Below are positions 23,458-35,930 of a stretch of 64,000 nt of DNA, one piece after another. Under the pieces are notes generated by a model, which worked only from the letters and a program-made list of their open reading frames with translations, had not been told where the DNA came from and ran no database searches. The stretch spans positions 5,270,001 to 5,334,000 of the forward strand of contig CP075494.1 in assembly GCA_021613535.1 (NCBI GenBank). The letters are read 5' to 3'. The stretch is from Adineta vaga. Lineage: Eukaryota > Rotifera. Every line of letters begins with the position of its first letter. Position 1 is the first letter of the stretch. The position numbers and the translations under genes are program-made.

Positions 23458-25240
23458 AAAGAAAAAGAGAAACAGTGTACAAAATAAGATGATGAGAAAG
23501 AATGCCATTCTTTTCTAACCGAAAAAATCACAAAACTCCCGACATTCTAACTAAAGAGAAACTATCATTCTTTGTTGAATAACGTAAGTAAGAATGAGAA
23601 AGTTTTTTCTTTTGTTTTTACATTGATCAAGGTATTTTTAATCAACAGAACCATCATGTTGACTCTTTTTTTCCGTCTTGTTTTTGACCTTCAATAACAT
23701 CCGTTCGAAAATATCTTCGCTACTCTTTGGAATTTCTATTTAACTGTCGTTTTCTTTTCTTTGCCAGATTCGGTCCATCTCCATCGAAAAGATCTTTCGT
23801 AGCAATCCCAAATCATAATAGAATTGTCTCGCAAATCCCATCTGTTAGCTGTCAATAAATTCATTATCGTACAAATAGAGTTAACAATTTATTTCTTATA
23901 TATATATATATATATACAATAATATCATAAACTATTTCTTTCGGACAAAAAATATGTTGTGGAATGTTAGAGTTCATACCAGTCGATGTTTTCTTCTTTT
24001 GCTTGTCTAAGTAGAAATTCTAATGAACGTTTATATCGACTAGTGAAGTCTGTCATACCTTATTGCAATTCTTAGCCGATCTAATCACTAGTCTCGAAGC
24101 CGACGACAGTTCCGTCTCTTCTTCTTGTTCTTTTCATTATTATTATTTCTATTGTTTCTTTTCTACTCGTTATTCGATGATAGAGAATAAGACTGAAGAG
24201 TATTATGTAGAGAAATTTCATAGATAGAGAAGAACAATTCTGATATGTTTCTTTTTTTCTCTAACTATTGTTCTTTTCGTTATTAATTTCAAACAATTGA
24301 GTTCTTTTTCTGTGGTAACAATGATATTGAAATGGTAAAAACTAATAAAGTTATTGGCAATTCATAATTAATTCTTTTCTCCTGTTTGTTATTTGTTGAT
24401 TTGTGTAATCAAGTGGGTGTATTTTGATTATCTCAATTCATTGAAATTGTCTTTAGGCGAGAAGAAAACTAAGAGTGAAGAATATGCGGAAACTATTTTT
24501 AGAAATCGGAAATAAAAAAGAACGTATAAGATGTTTGATAAGAAAGAAAGAGGAGGGAAAAGTAGAGAATAATACAAGCGACTTTATTTCTTCCTACGCT
24601 GGGAAACAGATGAGAACTCGACAGCTCACTTGTCCTAATATTCTAAAAAGAGATATGTATGAGTGGCAAATAACATTCAAGTCATGTTAATCTCATGGGA
24701 ATTTGAAAAGCAACAGGAATAGATGAGATGGAATTTCTTTCTTCCTCCTCCTTTGACAGCAATCACTTACGTCAGATTCTATATTTGAACATAACATCAA
24801 ACAATTCGTATTCTTTTCTTTTCTTTTCCTTTCCTGTATTATATTATAATTAATCATTTCATTACTGACGACATCATTTTATCTAAAAAGATACCTATCA
24901 AGAATCGATATTCTTCTTCCGAGTAAGAAAACAAGAAATCTTCGTAACAAATTGAAAATTATTTCCGTTTGATTTACAAACGAGAAAAGGAATACTATCA
25001 AGTACATTTTTTCTCCTCTGCCTTCTCGAACAGAGAAAACAAAAATCGATGCTTTTCATATGAAGTATAAGTAATATAATGGAAGGATTGAGTGTAATAG
25101 ACACTATATGAACAACAAGTTTTTTTTTCCAGTAAAATGAAAACACTTTTTACTTGTTTTCAACAGGAAAAACTAATGATTTAGTTTATTTTCTTTTTAG
25201 GAGTAATCATAATGAACACTAATCATTTCAATCTTCAACG

Positions 25241-25753
25241 ATGGTCGTGAGAAAGTGGCAATTATTTTTTATTTTCTTATGTAAGTTGACGAAGAAATTT
25301 TTTTTCAAAACAAAAAAAATATACAACAACATGATTTTATATAAATCAACTAGCTTTTCAATCAAGCACTGTCTATTCCATTCTATGTTGCGTTGGTGAT
25401 AATACATGCCTAGCAAAACCTATTGATTGTCCTTCAAATGTTTGTTTTAAATTAGGTAAACGAAGAAATTTTTATTGAAATAGAATCTGATCTTTTCAAC
25501 TTTTTCCACTATAGTATTTAATAAAGCAGCCGAAGAACGTGGATGTATGAATGATTTAATGAAATATTTGAAACTTGCCAATTCGGCAAGTGGACCAGGC
25601 GATGATCAATGTCAACAATTAGATTCTCAAATGGCTGGAATGTCTCTATGTAAATGTACAAGTGACTTATGTAATTCATCAACAAAACATTTCTCATTTG
25701 TATTTCCGGTTTTAATGTCTATCATATTTGTTGTTTTACGTTCTCTTCTATGA
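25241..25753 (+). CDS. Ly6-like GPI-anchored small protein, 3 exons
   Basis: Exons 25241-25280, 25354-25455 and 25515-25753 join to 126 residues. A short signal peptide (WQLFFIFL) is split by the first intron. The mature part has Cys pairs and ends in CKCTSDLCN, the C-x-C-x-x-D-x-CN hallmark of Ly6/uPAR three-finger domains. A hydrophobic C-terminal tail after NSSTKH fits a GPI-anchor signal. Such proteins are membrane-tethered extracellular modulators; the ligand is unknown. The gene converges on the large LRR gene with about 230 bp between stops. Confidence 0.78.
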
Positions 25754-25985
25754 TTATTTACTTCATCGAATCTATATATTTTACCGTCAGTTGTTTGCTG
25801 ATTTTTTATTATTGACTTTTCATTATTCTTCATCAATAGACAAGAAACTACTATCAATCATTGTTTATTATAAACTGAAATATGTACAGAACCGTCGTTG
25901 TTTTTTCGTTTTCTTCTTCTTCTTGTAATATAATAACGAGATTTGTTTCATTATAGACAAACTTATATCTTCGAAATAGAATTCA

Positions 25986-28900
25986 TTATGCATATGAATT
26001 ATTTACTGAAATCTCGTCAGTATCATTCAGTTTTGATCCAAAACCAAAATATTTCAAGATTTCTTCTTTGACATGATTTAAACTCAGATCAATTGTTGTA
26101 AGTATCTATTTCGAATGGAACAAAAATCGATGAGAACAATGTTGATGAGAGCAAAATTCCATCTTACATGATTTAATTCTACTGCATTGTTGAGTTGTTG
26201 TACACCTTCAATTCCAATTTGATTTCGAGAAAGATCGAGTGTTATTAATGTCTATTATAATGAAAGAAATCTTCATTTATTTATAACCAAGGAAAAGAAT
26301 AGATTTCTTACGCGATTTAGTTTTAAAGCTTCAGCTAGATATTTCGCACCTGAATTACCAATTTGATTTCGAGAGAGACTAATTGTTGTTAAAGTCTACA
26401 TGAGAGTATGAAATAAAAGAAGAAAGAAAGAAAGAAAAAGATGATATTATACTTTGTTTGACTTTAATCCAGTACTGATATGTAGAATACCCTCATCTCC
26501 AATGGTATTTTCCGAAAGATTCAGAGTAGTAAGTGTCTAAATGAAAAATCGAAGGATTGATTTAAATGAAAGATGAGAATAGATCGAATTTACTTTATTT
26601 GATTTTAATAAAGCATTCAAATATTGTGCTGCTCGATTTCCAATTTGATTCCAAGAGAGATCGATTGTTGTTAACGACTATAATCAATATTAATCCACAA
26701 TAATTGAAAAATTTTCTTTATATTCTGTTTTGTCTTACTTTATTTCGTTGTAATGAATCGCTTAGAAATTTTAAGCTTCGATCTTCCATTGGATTTCCTG
26801 AAAGATTAAGCGTAGTCAATGTCTATATAAATGAATAAATCAGTTTTGTTTTCGAAGAAATCAAAGAATTGATCATTATTCTTACCTCGTTATATTTTAA
26901 TGTTAAACCCATATGACGCGCTACATCATCGCGAAAAGTATTTCCAGCGAGATTAAGTGATTGAAGTGTCTATGTGATCAAAAAGTAAATATATGAAATA
27001 GGAAAAAAGATGAGTTTTACATTATTTATTTGTAATGAAGAACTTATTCGTTGTCCACCTTCATTATCAATTTTATTCCACGACAGATCAAGTACACAGA
27101 GTTTCTAAGCGATAATTTTCGTATATGAAATGATAAAAAGATAAAAGAAGTCTATACCTTATTTAATTGTAATGCAATACTCAAATATCGTGCTCCTTCA
27201 TCGCCAATTTCATTCCATGATAGATTGAGAATAGTCAATGTCTACAATAAAATGTATTTATTCACACATATGTAGATTGAAAAAAGATGCTTCGCTCACT
27301 TTATTAAATTGTAATGCATTACTTAAATATTGTGCTCCAACATATGAGATCTTATTTCGATGAAGATAGAGTGTAGTCAAAGCCTAACATCATCTTTCTT
27401 TTGGATACAAAGGATAAGGATCGTTTTCCTACCTTGTTACTTTGTAATGCTGTACTTAAATACTGTGCTCCTTGATTTCCAATTTGATTCCAAGAAAGAT
27501 CAAGTGTAGTCAATGTCTATATATTCAACAGTAGTTGAATATTCTCTATCAAAACTAAATCATTGTCCTACTTTGTTTCTTGGTAGTACAATACCGAATT
27601 GATATGCTCCTTCATCTCCAAGTGGATTTCCAGATAAATTCAATGAAGTAAGTGTCTATGAAGACAGATAGCTAGGAGTTTAATAAATATTAAATTAAAT
27701 AATAACTCATACTCGATTTGATTGTAATGCAGCACTAATATAATGTGCTCCATCGTCACCAATTGTATTTCCAGAAAGATTGAGGACAGCTAAAGCCTAT
27801 AAGCACGATGCAGTCTTATAATAAACATGTTAATTGAAAGATATTTTTTGTCTAACTTGATTTGATCGTAGTGTAGTACTAAGAATTCGTGCTCCTTGAT
27901 CTCCAATTTGATTCCAACCAAGATCTAATGTTTTCAAAGTCTATATCTCAGAAAGAGTAATAATTGCAAAGATATTCAATCTATCTTATCGTTACATTAT
28001 TTGATTCCAATCCTTTTGTTAGATATTGCGTTCCTTTGTCTCGAATTCGATTTCCAGAAAGATTAAGAACGGTAAGTGTCTAGAATAAAAAAGAGTAATA
28101 ATCTTCAATTAATAATATGTAAAATGAATATGTGTTCTTACTCTATTTGAATCTAGTACATTACTTAAATATTGTGCTCCTTTCAGTGCAATCTTATTTT
28201 GAAGAAGGTTCAGATTGGTCAGCTTCTACAATAGAAGAAAAAGGTTAATACGCGAAAAAAACAAGTCATTTTTAATTTACTGTGTTCGATTGTAATGCAT
28301 CACTCAAATATCGAATACCATCAGCGGCTATGTTATTCTGATGAAGATCGAGTGAACTAATATTCTATTCAATATCATATAGAAAATATCGATATTTAAA
28401 GAATATATTACTAGATTGGATTTTAAAACATCACTCAATTGTTGTGCTCCTTCGTTTCCAATTTTCTTTCGAGATAAATTCAGTGCTGTAGGTATCTAAA
28501 TGAAAGCACATGAAACGTGTTTTTTTTTTACACTAAAAATCGGGATCAGCAATTGACTAACATTGCAGTTCTTCATCAGATGATGAATCATTATCTCTGT
28601 TTCTTGGCGACTTAGACACTGTGCCGAAAGATTCGTTTGATTGGTATTTCTTTTCTGTTGTTGTTGTTGTGAAGTAGAAGGACATGGTTGTAATGATTCT
28701 GAACATATTGATTCTGTATCTAAAGAAATAATGATGAAAAAGGAACAGAATGTAAGTCGTTTTACTCAATCTATTTAACTTCTATCTGAATATTATATTT
28801 GTACACCCTCAAGAACTAACCTTCATCGTCGATGTCACTGTCATTTTCAACATTCGATGAAAAATCATTCGAACTAAATAAAAAGAAAATAAAAATTAAC

Positions 28901-30040
28901 TTCTTCAAGATATTTCCAACTACTTCTGTTTTGTTACAATGGGTGATTTTGTAGAAGATACATCATTCTGAAAAGAAAGAAATCGATAAAATTAATTAGT
29001 GGAATAAAACATCATTAAACCTGTTGAATACTATTATTTCTAGACTGATCTAAAGCATCGAAGACAATTTCACTTGTACTGTTGATCATCATTGAACTAT
29101 CTTCCAATATTGAAATATCCTAAGTAATGTATAAGAACGTATGATATATGAAAAACTAGACGAGTGTCTTATCATTTTATACTTCTTGTGGTAATTTGAT
29201 TTTTTTACTTTGATGAGTATGCTCATGATTTGTAATTCTCGTTGACTTTTCAATAGTATCTAAATTCCATCAGAAACACTTAAATTCAATAACTATGACT
29301 TCATAACCAATTACTTTCTTCTTGAATACGTTTTTGTGAAGGTCTGTTGTTTTCTTCTACTACATTATTGTGTGATATTTTTTCAATCGATTGAGAATCA
29401 TTAATTATCAAATTTCGTAAAGTTAACCGAGGTGTAATCAAATCAAAATTCGAATCTGCAATATCGGTTAGAGTAATCATTGCTTGACTATTTAGTAAAT
29501 TACAAAGTTTTTGGATACGAACAAATTCATTTCTTGCTTTATTTAATACAATTCCATCAATTTCATGTGAATGTAATTGTGTATTGAATACAGAGATCAC
29601 ACTGGTTTCCATTTGTTTGATTAATGATGTTTTCCATTCATCTTTTTGTGTTTCAACATGATTATGAAGTTCATGAAGTTGTATTTGAAATTCTTTATAC
29701 TTTTGTTTCATTTTATGAAGAATTAGTTTAATCCAATCTTGACATTGTTCAATACAATTCGTTCGGCCACTTTCGATATTTAATAAGGGTATTTCTGCCA
29801 TTAATTCCTAAAAAAAGAAAAAGAAACATTGATTGTACTTAATGGCAAATCTTGTCTATTCTATCTAACGTGTGCTTCATCCAGTAGATAGTTAATTTCT
29901 TCTCTTAGATCTTCTTGATGTTCTAATCCATGTTCAAGACAATAGACAGTTGAGCAATGAGAACATTTGTATATTGCTGACATTTCACATACAATACTAT
30001 CGATTGCAGATAATTGATATTGACATTTATTACTGTTCAT
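25986..30040 (-). CDS. ZBCL family member B: B-box, coiled coil and about 18 LRRs
   Basis: First exons: 29870-30040, 29315-29807, 29183-29259, 29021-29119, 28924-28967, 28821-28873, 28562-28719. Then 17 LRR exons follow, the first at 28412-28495 and each about 84 nt, with 50-65 bp introns, and a terminal exon 25986-26105; about 880 residues. The B-box-like finger (CEMSAIYKCSHC, then C-x4-C-x2-H) begins almost at the start codon, so the N-terminal finger exons of its relatives are missing; 30041-30515 shows no trace of them. The coiled coil carries LLNIESGRTNC. A Gln-rich linker precedes the LRRs. All LRR introns are phase 0. With 18 repeats the LRR alone should form most of a horseshoe. No frame damage was found in the exons I translated, though not every LRR exon was checked base by base. 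Confidence 0.8.
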
Positions 30041-30515
30041 TTTTCGATCGTATAAACCTATAATTGTATTATGATAGATCTAAAATACAAATCATAGTTT
30101 TAATTGAAATCGGATTTTTCGTATATATCAATACGGAACTGTATATAATTCTGCTTGTAACTACTAACCTTCACATTTATACATAAATCCTACCGTTATA
30201 ACAATGTCCTCGTATGGGTGCACTTTTTTTCTCTTTCTTTCTTTTTTTGAGCAAAACACATAATGCGAGACAATGATACACGTGAGTAGACGAACGTATA
30301 GAAGCATCTTTTTGTTTCTTTATTTACTATACTCATTTATTTGACAATAGAATCATATGATCGTTGATAATTTAAAAGAACTCGAATCATCCCCAAGATG
30401 TGGGAAATGAGAAAAAGAAATAAATAAATAGAAAGCAGCATCAATTAGTTCGTTTTATTTTTCATTTATATAAATGGCTATTAACGCTTTTATAGTTTTA
30501 GACATATTCATATGT
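30041..30515. other. Spacer between LRR gene and Kelch gene
   Basis: AT-rich spacer upstream of ZBCL B and downstream of the PAN/Kelch gene, both on the minus strand. It contains a pyrimidine-rich CTTTCTTTCTTT run near 30230. No finger exons were found here. Confidence 0.45.
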
Positions 30516-32033
30516 TTATGGTTGATACAATTCGCAGCTATTTAATACCATACCACTCGTATTTTGTCCGCCACATACGAGTACTTGTCCCGTATTGGTA
30601 AGTAACGTCGTACTATGATCAGCACGATCTGAAGACATATTGCCTGTCGGGATGAATATTTCCGATATTGGTTCGTAGAGTTCACATGATGATAATCTTC
30701 TATTGTCTTGTCCACCGATTATTAATACTTGCTCATTACGGAGAAGAACAGCACTGTGGTATGCTCGTGCATTTAAAGTACTACCGTTTAAAACAGTAAA
30801 ATTAAATGTTGTCACATTAAATAAATCGTATGTTTGTAATGCACCTGTTGATGATAGACCACCAACAAACAGGACAGCTTGTTTCGATGGAATAAAAGTT
30901 GCAGTATGATGTGCACGACCAATTGACATACGCATAGGCAGAGATACGAATAAGTTTGAAGTACTATTATATAATTCAAGGCTATCAAGAAATATCGAAT
31001 TGTTATTAATTCCACCAGCTAAAAGTACATAACCGTTATCTATAACTGTAGCTGTATGAAAGCTGCGCGTTGATATCATATTATTGCCAACTGGAATGAA
31101 TATACCAGTTGTTGTGTTAAAGATATCTCCAGAAGCAAGTACTCCACTCTCATCCTTACCACCAACCAGTAAAACATGCGCTGATATATTTTTATTATCA
31201 TTGAAAACGGCGGACGCAGGACTAGCACGAGCTACTGTAGGATTAATTGTTTTGTTGGAGACTCCTGCTACTGAATCATAGAGCTCTGCAGTTCGAAGCG
31301 AAGACCATCCACCAACAAGTAACACCAGATGACTATCGATAGACTCGGCTATATGGAATTGTCTTCTCTGCGATGTATCTCCTCGTCGAATGAATGAACG
31401 ATTCGATAAATGAAATATTTCAGTTGATGGTAGATCACTGGAACCATCATTACCACCTATTATTAAAACTGCATTCGTCGCAGCAATGAACGTACTTGTA
31501 TGAAAACTGCGTACTGACGTCATATTGCCAACATAATACCACATTCCAGAGTGTACTATAGATAGAAGTCGTCATAGGAAATGATATACTTTCAAAATAA
31601 AGATACGTATTTATACATACATGGTGTAGTGCTCATTATTGTTGAAGTTGCAATAGAAGAACAAAGATTATCAGGTACTAAACGAAACAATAGTTTTGTT
31701 TCATGTTCTAAAAAAATTGATAGACATACCATGGTTTTTTCGATGACAAATAACACTTGCTCGAATATTTCCTGATGATTGTATACTATTTGTTTGACAT
31801 AATTCAGTAAATAACGAGCAAATATTATCATCTTTGAAATAGACAGCTGTTTGACAATTTTTTTCATATACACATTCCCATATACAAGATTGAATCGAAA
31901 TATTACTTGACCATGTTACATTGCGAAGAAAATTACAAGAAGAAATAGGCTGATAGATAGCTGATCGATGAATTACAGTTATTATTAGAGTATCAATCAT
32001 CAGAAGAAAAAGCGAAATCAATAAGGCATACAT
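30516..32033 (-). CDS. Secreted PAN/apple domain plus Kelch-repeat protein, 3 exons
   Basis: Proposed exons 31730-32033, 31621-31707 and 30516-31555 give 476 residues. The first exon has a signal peptide (LLISLFLLMIDTLIITV) and a PAN/apple-like Cys pattern (SCIWECVYEKNC, then CSLFTELC). A Thr/Ser-rich linker follows. The last exon has six or so Kelch blades of about 48 residues, with recurring GG doublets (VLLVGG, VLLAGG, VLIIGG) and H-T/S-A/T strands, predicting a beta-propeller. Secreted Kelch proteins of this type are found in rotifers and bacteria; function unknown. The first intron is either 22 nt (31708-31729, GTATGT..TTTAG) or 49 nt with an upstream GTGTTA donor; both keep the frame. 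Confidence 0.8.
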
Positions 32034-32289
32034 AGTCGTTGATACTAGAAGAATTGCAACATACTTTGCTGCACTTTAAAGATAAACTAATAAGATACGT
32101 CATTTTTTGGGAAAAAAATATGTTGAAATTCTCAGTTTTTTTAGCGTATTTGCATTTCATCGGAAAGCATTAAATAAACTGAAATATAAACATAAAATTT
32201 TATTAGCGTATTTGTTTTTCTTATTATGTGAAATACTTCAATTAATTTTTAAAACAATGATCGTAGTCTATTTTGCTGATAAGAGAAAT

Positions 32290-33170
32290 TTACTTTTTTG
32301 TAAAAAGACATATTTTATCACTGATTTCAAAAGAATAAAGATATTGTCCAAGAGTACTGTTTTTATACGTGGGCGATTTTGATTGAGTATCATCTATTAA
32401 TCGTTTGAGAAATTCGACTAATGTCGATGATTTTAAATAACCACCATCGTATTCAGTCAAATAACTTGTGTAAATATCTTCTATGGCATAAATACCACTC
32501 GATCGAAGTGCAGTAGGAAAAAGAATCGTAAGACTATTAATTTGTTGTATCATTCGATGTCCACCATCATCAATTATAACATCAAAAGTATTACGAAAAT
32601 CATTAGCAAATGATCGAAGAAATGTTTCATCTTCTTGAGAACCATAGTGCATGGTTATATTCAACTAAATATGTGATGAAAAAACAGTTCTTACGAAATG
32701 AAAGAAGAAAAAAAATAGGATGTGTTGTTACGTACTTGTTGACCACGTTGTTTCAACCATTTTTCACCACATTCTTTATCATATTCAAGGAAATGAATGT
32801 CAGCTGTGGAACCGAAATATTCTCGCCACATAGCTGCTGAAACTCCAACACCCCATGACATTCCACATCCAAGACCGATTTCAAGAAGACGAAAATTCGT
32901 ATTTCGATATTTATTTAAATAATGTTCATAGAAACGAGTATATTGATGAACACGTCCTTTACTAGTATGATATTTTTTATCTAGTTGGGTCAATGAAAAT
33001 TCACTTTTAGTCTTCGTTAATGTGGGTAAATTGTTGTACAATGGTGTGTTCGAACACGATGGTGGTTCACGTAACTCTCTCGAGAGTAATAAGGAGAGAA
33101 TGATTAATTGAAGAAGTACAATAAAAAGATAATTGTGACAATATCTTTGTAATCGTTGGAATATATTCAT
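32290..33170 (-). CDS. Macrocin-type class I SAM methyltransferase, membrane-anchored
   Basis: Exons 32736-33170 and 32290-32664 join in frame to 269 residues. Residues 12-30 form a membrane anchor (LFIVLLQLIILSLLLS), giving a type II topology. The catalytic part shows YHTSKGRVHQYTRFYE, the SAM-binding motif LLEIGLGCGM, an acidic end of strand 2 (FLEYD), DVIIDDGGH and AIEDIYTSY, which are the landmarks of demethylmacrocin O-methyltransferase-like enzymes. In bacteria these methylate sugars of macrolides; in this animal the acceptor is unknown, perhaps a glycan in the secretory pathway. Length is normal. A bacterial-like family in an animal again suggests horizontal origin. Confidence 0.82.
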
Positions 33171-35309
33171 ATTTGGATTCTTCTTCTGCGCCTGTGAATC
33201 TTTTCTTATATGAAAAAGAAATTGTTTTTAATTAACGTATAATAGAATATAATTATGAAATAATGCGCTTAGGAATACAAGTTCATCAATTTTCTTACCT
33301 ATTCAATGTAATTGTAGGAAGAACGAGGTATTCTGATAATGTCTTATTAAAAAATAGAATTCAACAAACGGTTTTATTACGTTCTATTCTTCTTGATAAT
33401 TCACTCTGAGAAATTCAATATGAAGTCAAGACGAATTTCAAGGATTTCTCTTTGAGTATATATGTATATATTGACCTTACCTGTAATAGCACGTACTTCA
33501 TTACTTAACGACGATGAAATGGTGAAATATATATATACCGGGAAATGAGAATGAATATCTAAATCATACTTCTAGTATTAAAACTATTATAACAGTGCTA
33601 CACTGCCGACAAAAATTGGAACTCTTTCTTTTTTTTCAATATATATCGCTATTAGATGTGTTGTTTTATTCGATATACTGGAAAGATAAAGATTATCTTT
33701 AAGAATACTTGTATAGAGTATAAAGGTAAAGCAACACATCCAATCACTACCAGCGCTAGTGGAGACGTGAGCAAATAGCGTGTGAATGCTTCTATAAATT
33801 TTATTTTACTTACCTAATAAATTACCCATTAACTGAAGAAATATTTAGAAAAACTATTTATTCAAATGTAAAAAAAATGACTAATTATATTTCTACTTAA
33901 CGATAACTAGTTCAAATTTAGAGCGATAACAAATGAGTTTTATTATTACTATCTGTATGAGTTACGATGAATACTGATAACAGAAATCCAAGAACGATAG
34001 TGTCGAAAGGAAAAGAGAATACCTTGTCTAGACGGAGAAGATAACATGATCTTGACAGATATTTTTCGATGATTGACAATAATAGGAATAAAATCTAATC
34101 TTTCTTTTTCTTATAGAAAAATAATTTTTAATTCTAATTACAGTTTATAATACAATTATACGCTTTGGTTCTAATTCAAGTCTATGATAGTGATTAGGAG
34201 AAATGACGTGTTGATATTGACATTACTTCCTTTTTTCTTCTTCAAATAAATAAAGTACCGATGAAAAGAGAAGAATTAACTCATTGACATCTGATGTTAA
34301 TAACATGAATAAAAACTAAGAGCGTAGTTTTATAATTTCTATTCTCTTGGTCCTTGACAAAGATTTATAATCTTTCTCAAACAAAAGAACGAAAAAATGC
34401 TTGTTATATATATTTTAGCTCAATTTAACAACAAAGAACACCATAGAAAAGTGATTTCACATTTCGAATACAAAGATGTAGAACATAAGATCGACAAGAC
34501 TTACAGTTCTGGATAGTTTATTAAATTCAAAATCTGTTACGAAGTTTTCAATGTATGACGTGATCAATATGACTGCGTATATATTTTTTATATTGTAGAG
34601 AATAATCATAAAACTATTCACAATTGTACTTGAGGTTATTTCATGCAAGCAATGACAACAAATTTCATTAATGAGCGCAAATACTTCTTTCTTCGGAATT
34701 TTTCTCAGGCTTCCCAAATCAAAATTTTATGTCGACAGTTGTTATTATATCTACACTTATATTTTATAAAAAGTTTTTTTTTAATTATATAAAAGAAAAC
34801 TCTGTCGCGTCTATGAATACTGCTAAGTACTATAAAAATATAAGCAAAGTATCATGAAACAACCAAGTGTAACGCATGTGAAATAACCGAGACCAATGCA
34901 ACGAGTAATTTCTGATTCTGTCAAAGTGAGAAGAGTTAGCGCACGCGGTACAAGCCAACTTCAAGTAGGCGTAGCTTGATTATTATGAGTGTTAGATGTG
35001 ATATCTCTCTGTTCAGTCACAAAATGTTGCAAAAAACACTTTTTTGTAATAATATAACAAGATCATCGTTTCAGGCGAGTTTTATCTGAAAGAATCAACT
35101 GGATTTTATTTATTTCAGTTAAATAGCATACGATCGATTTAATGCAACAGTCAAAATCCTCGATCTAGAGATCAGTTGCATGGACTGCCGGATTTATTGG
35201 TAGATATATTTGAACAACGAGACAAAAAGCGAGAAAAATCGTCTAATCATCGGAGGTAAAGCTGTTGTCTGTCGATATTTCCCTTTTGTTGTAAGATATA
35301 TTTGGTACT
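33171..35309. other. Gene-poor AT-rich region
   Basis: About 2.1 kb without supportable genes. The 86-codon minus frame at 34457-34717 has no recognisable features. The region precedes an NHL-type gene remnant. Confidence 0.45.
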
Positions 35310-35702
35310 TCGACGACTATTACAACTAGAATTACAACAACAACAATAATAAGCCAAACAGATACCACAACCAGTCTGACGATTATAACTACAAGTGCAA
35401 CAATTTCTATAACTAAAACGACAAGTACATCGTCAACGTTTTTTGATATTTGTGATTTATATAAATAACATTTATCAGAAGTTAGTTATTGCTCTGCATT
35501 TCAGAACTAGAAATGGCCTGCTAGTGCAAGTAGTGTTAGTTCAGTTGCAGATCAATTAGATTATCGATTAGATCTTACCTTTGACAAAAACGGAGCTATG
35601 TATGTATCGGATACAAAGAACTGTCGTGTATGGAAAAATCTACCTCCTTCAACCGTTGGAGCTACTGTTGTTGGAAGTGGTGAATGTGGACGAGAAATCT
35701 AA
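35310..35702 (+). pseudogene. Remnant of an NHL-repeat protein gene
   Basis: A Thr/Ser/Ile-rich stretch (35310-35430, repeated ACA/ACT codons) is interrupted. Then from 35521 an open segment encodes one NHL-type blade (LDLTFDKNGAMYVSDTKN, then CRVWKN) and ends at TAA 35700-35702. Thr-rich linkers followed by NHL beta-propellers are a familiar architecture in bdelloid genes. Only one blade remains, there is no start, and the linker frame is not continuous with the blade, so I call a decayed fragment. Confidence 0.5.
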
Positions 35703-35930
35703 TAATCCCATGATAATGGAACTCTCTATATCTTACAAATATTTACGCATATAATTTTTTTTTCTTCTTTTTATTTCATTTAACGAATGTCAGTGTTCTG
35801 AGAGTTTTTAAATATTTTTATTATCATAAATATCAGACATGTATATTTCAATATTCAAAATCATATTAAATAATTTGAAGACATAGTAGACATTCATTTT
35901 GATGTCACCTTTGTATTATTTGTTCGTTTT

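Larger units (their letters stand above)
19670..25240. other. Long gene-poor, AT-rich block
   Basis: About 5.5 kb without a gene I can support, in a window that otherwise averages a gene every 2 kb. It holds a CT-rich low-complexity tract (23401-23457), an AT dinucleotide run (about 23895-23918), and scattered short frames (21279-21554 -, 21694-21927 +, 22266-22448 -, 24475-24690 +) with no domains. One possible terminal exon at 20831-21025 is listed separately. The block may contain distant regulatory DNA or decayed genes. Confidence 0.45.
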
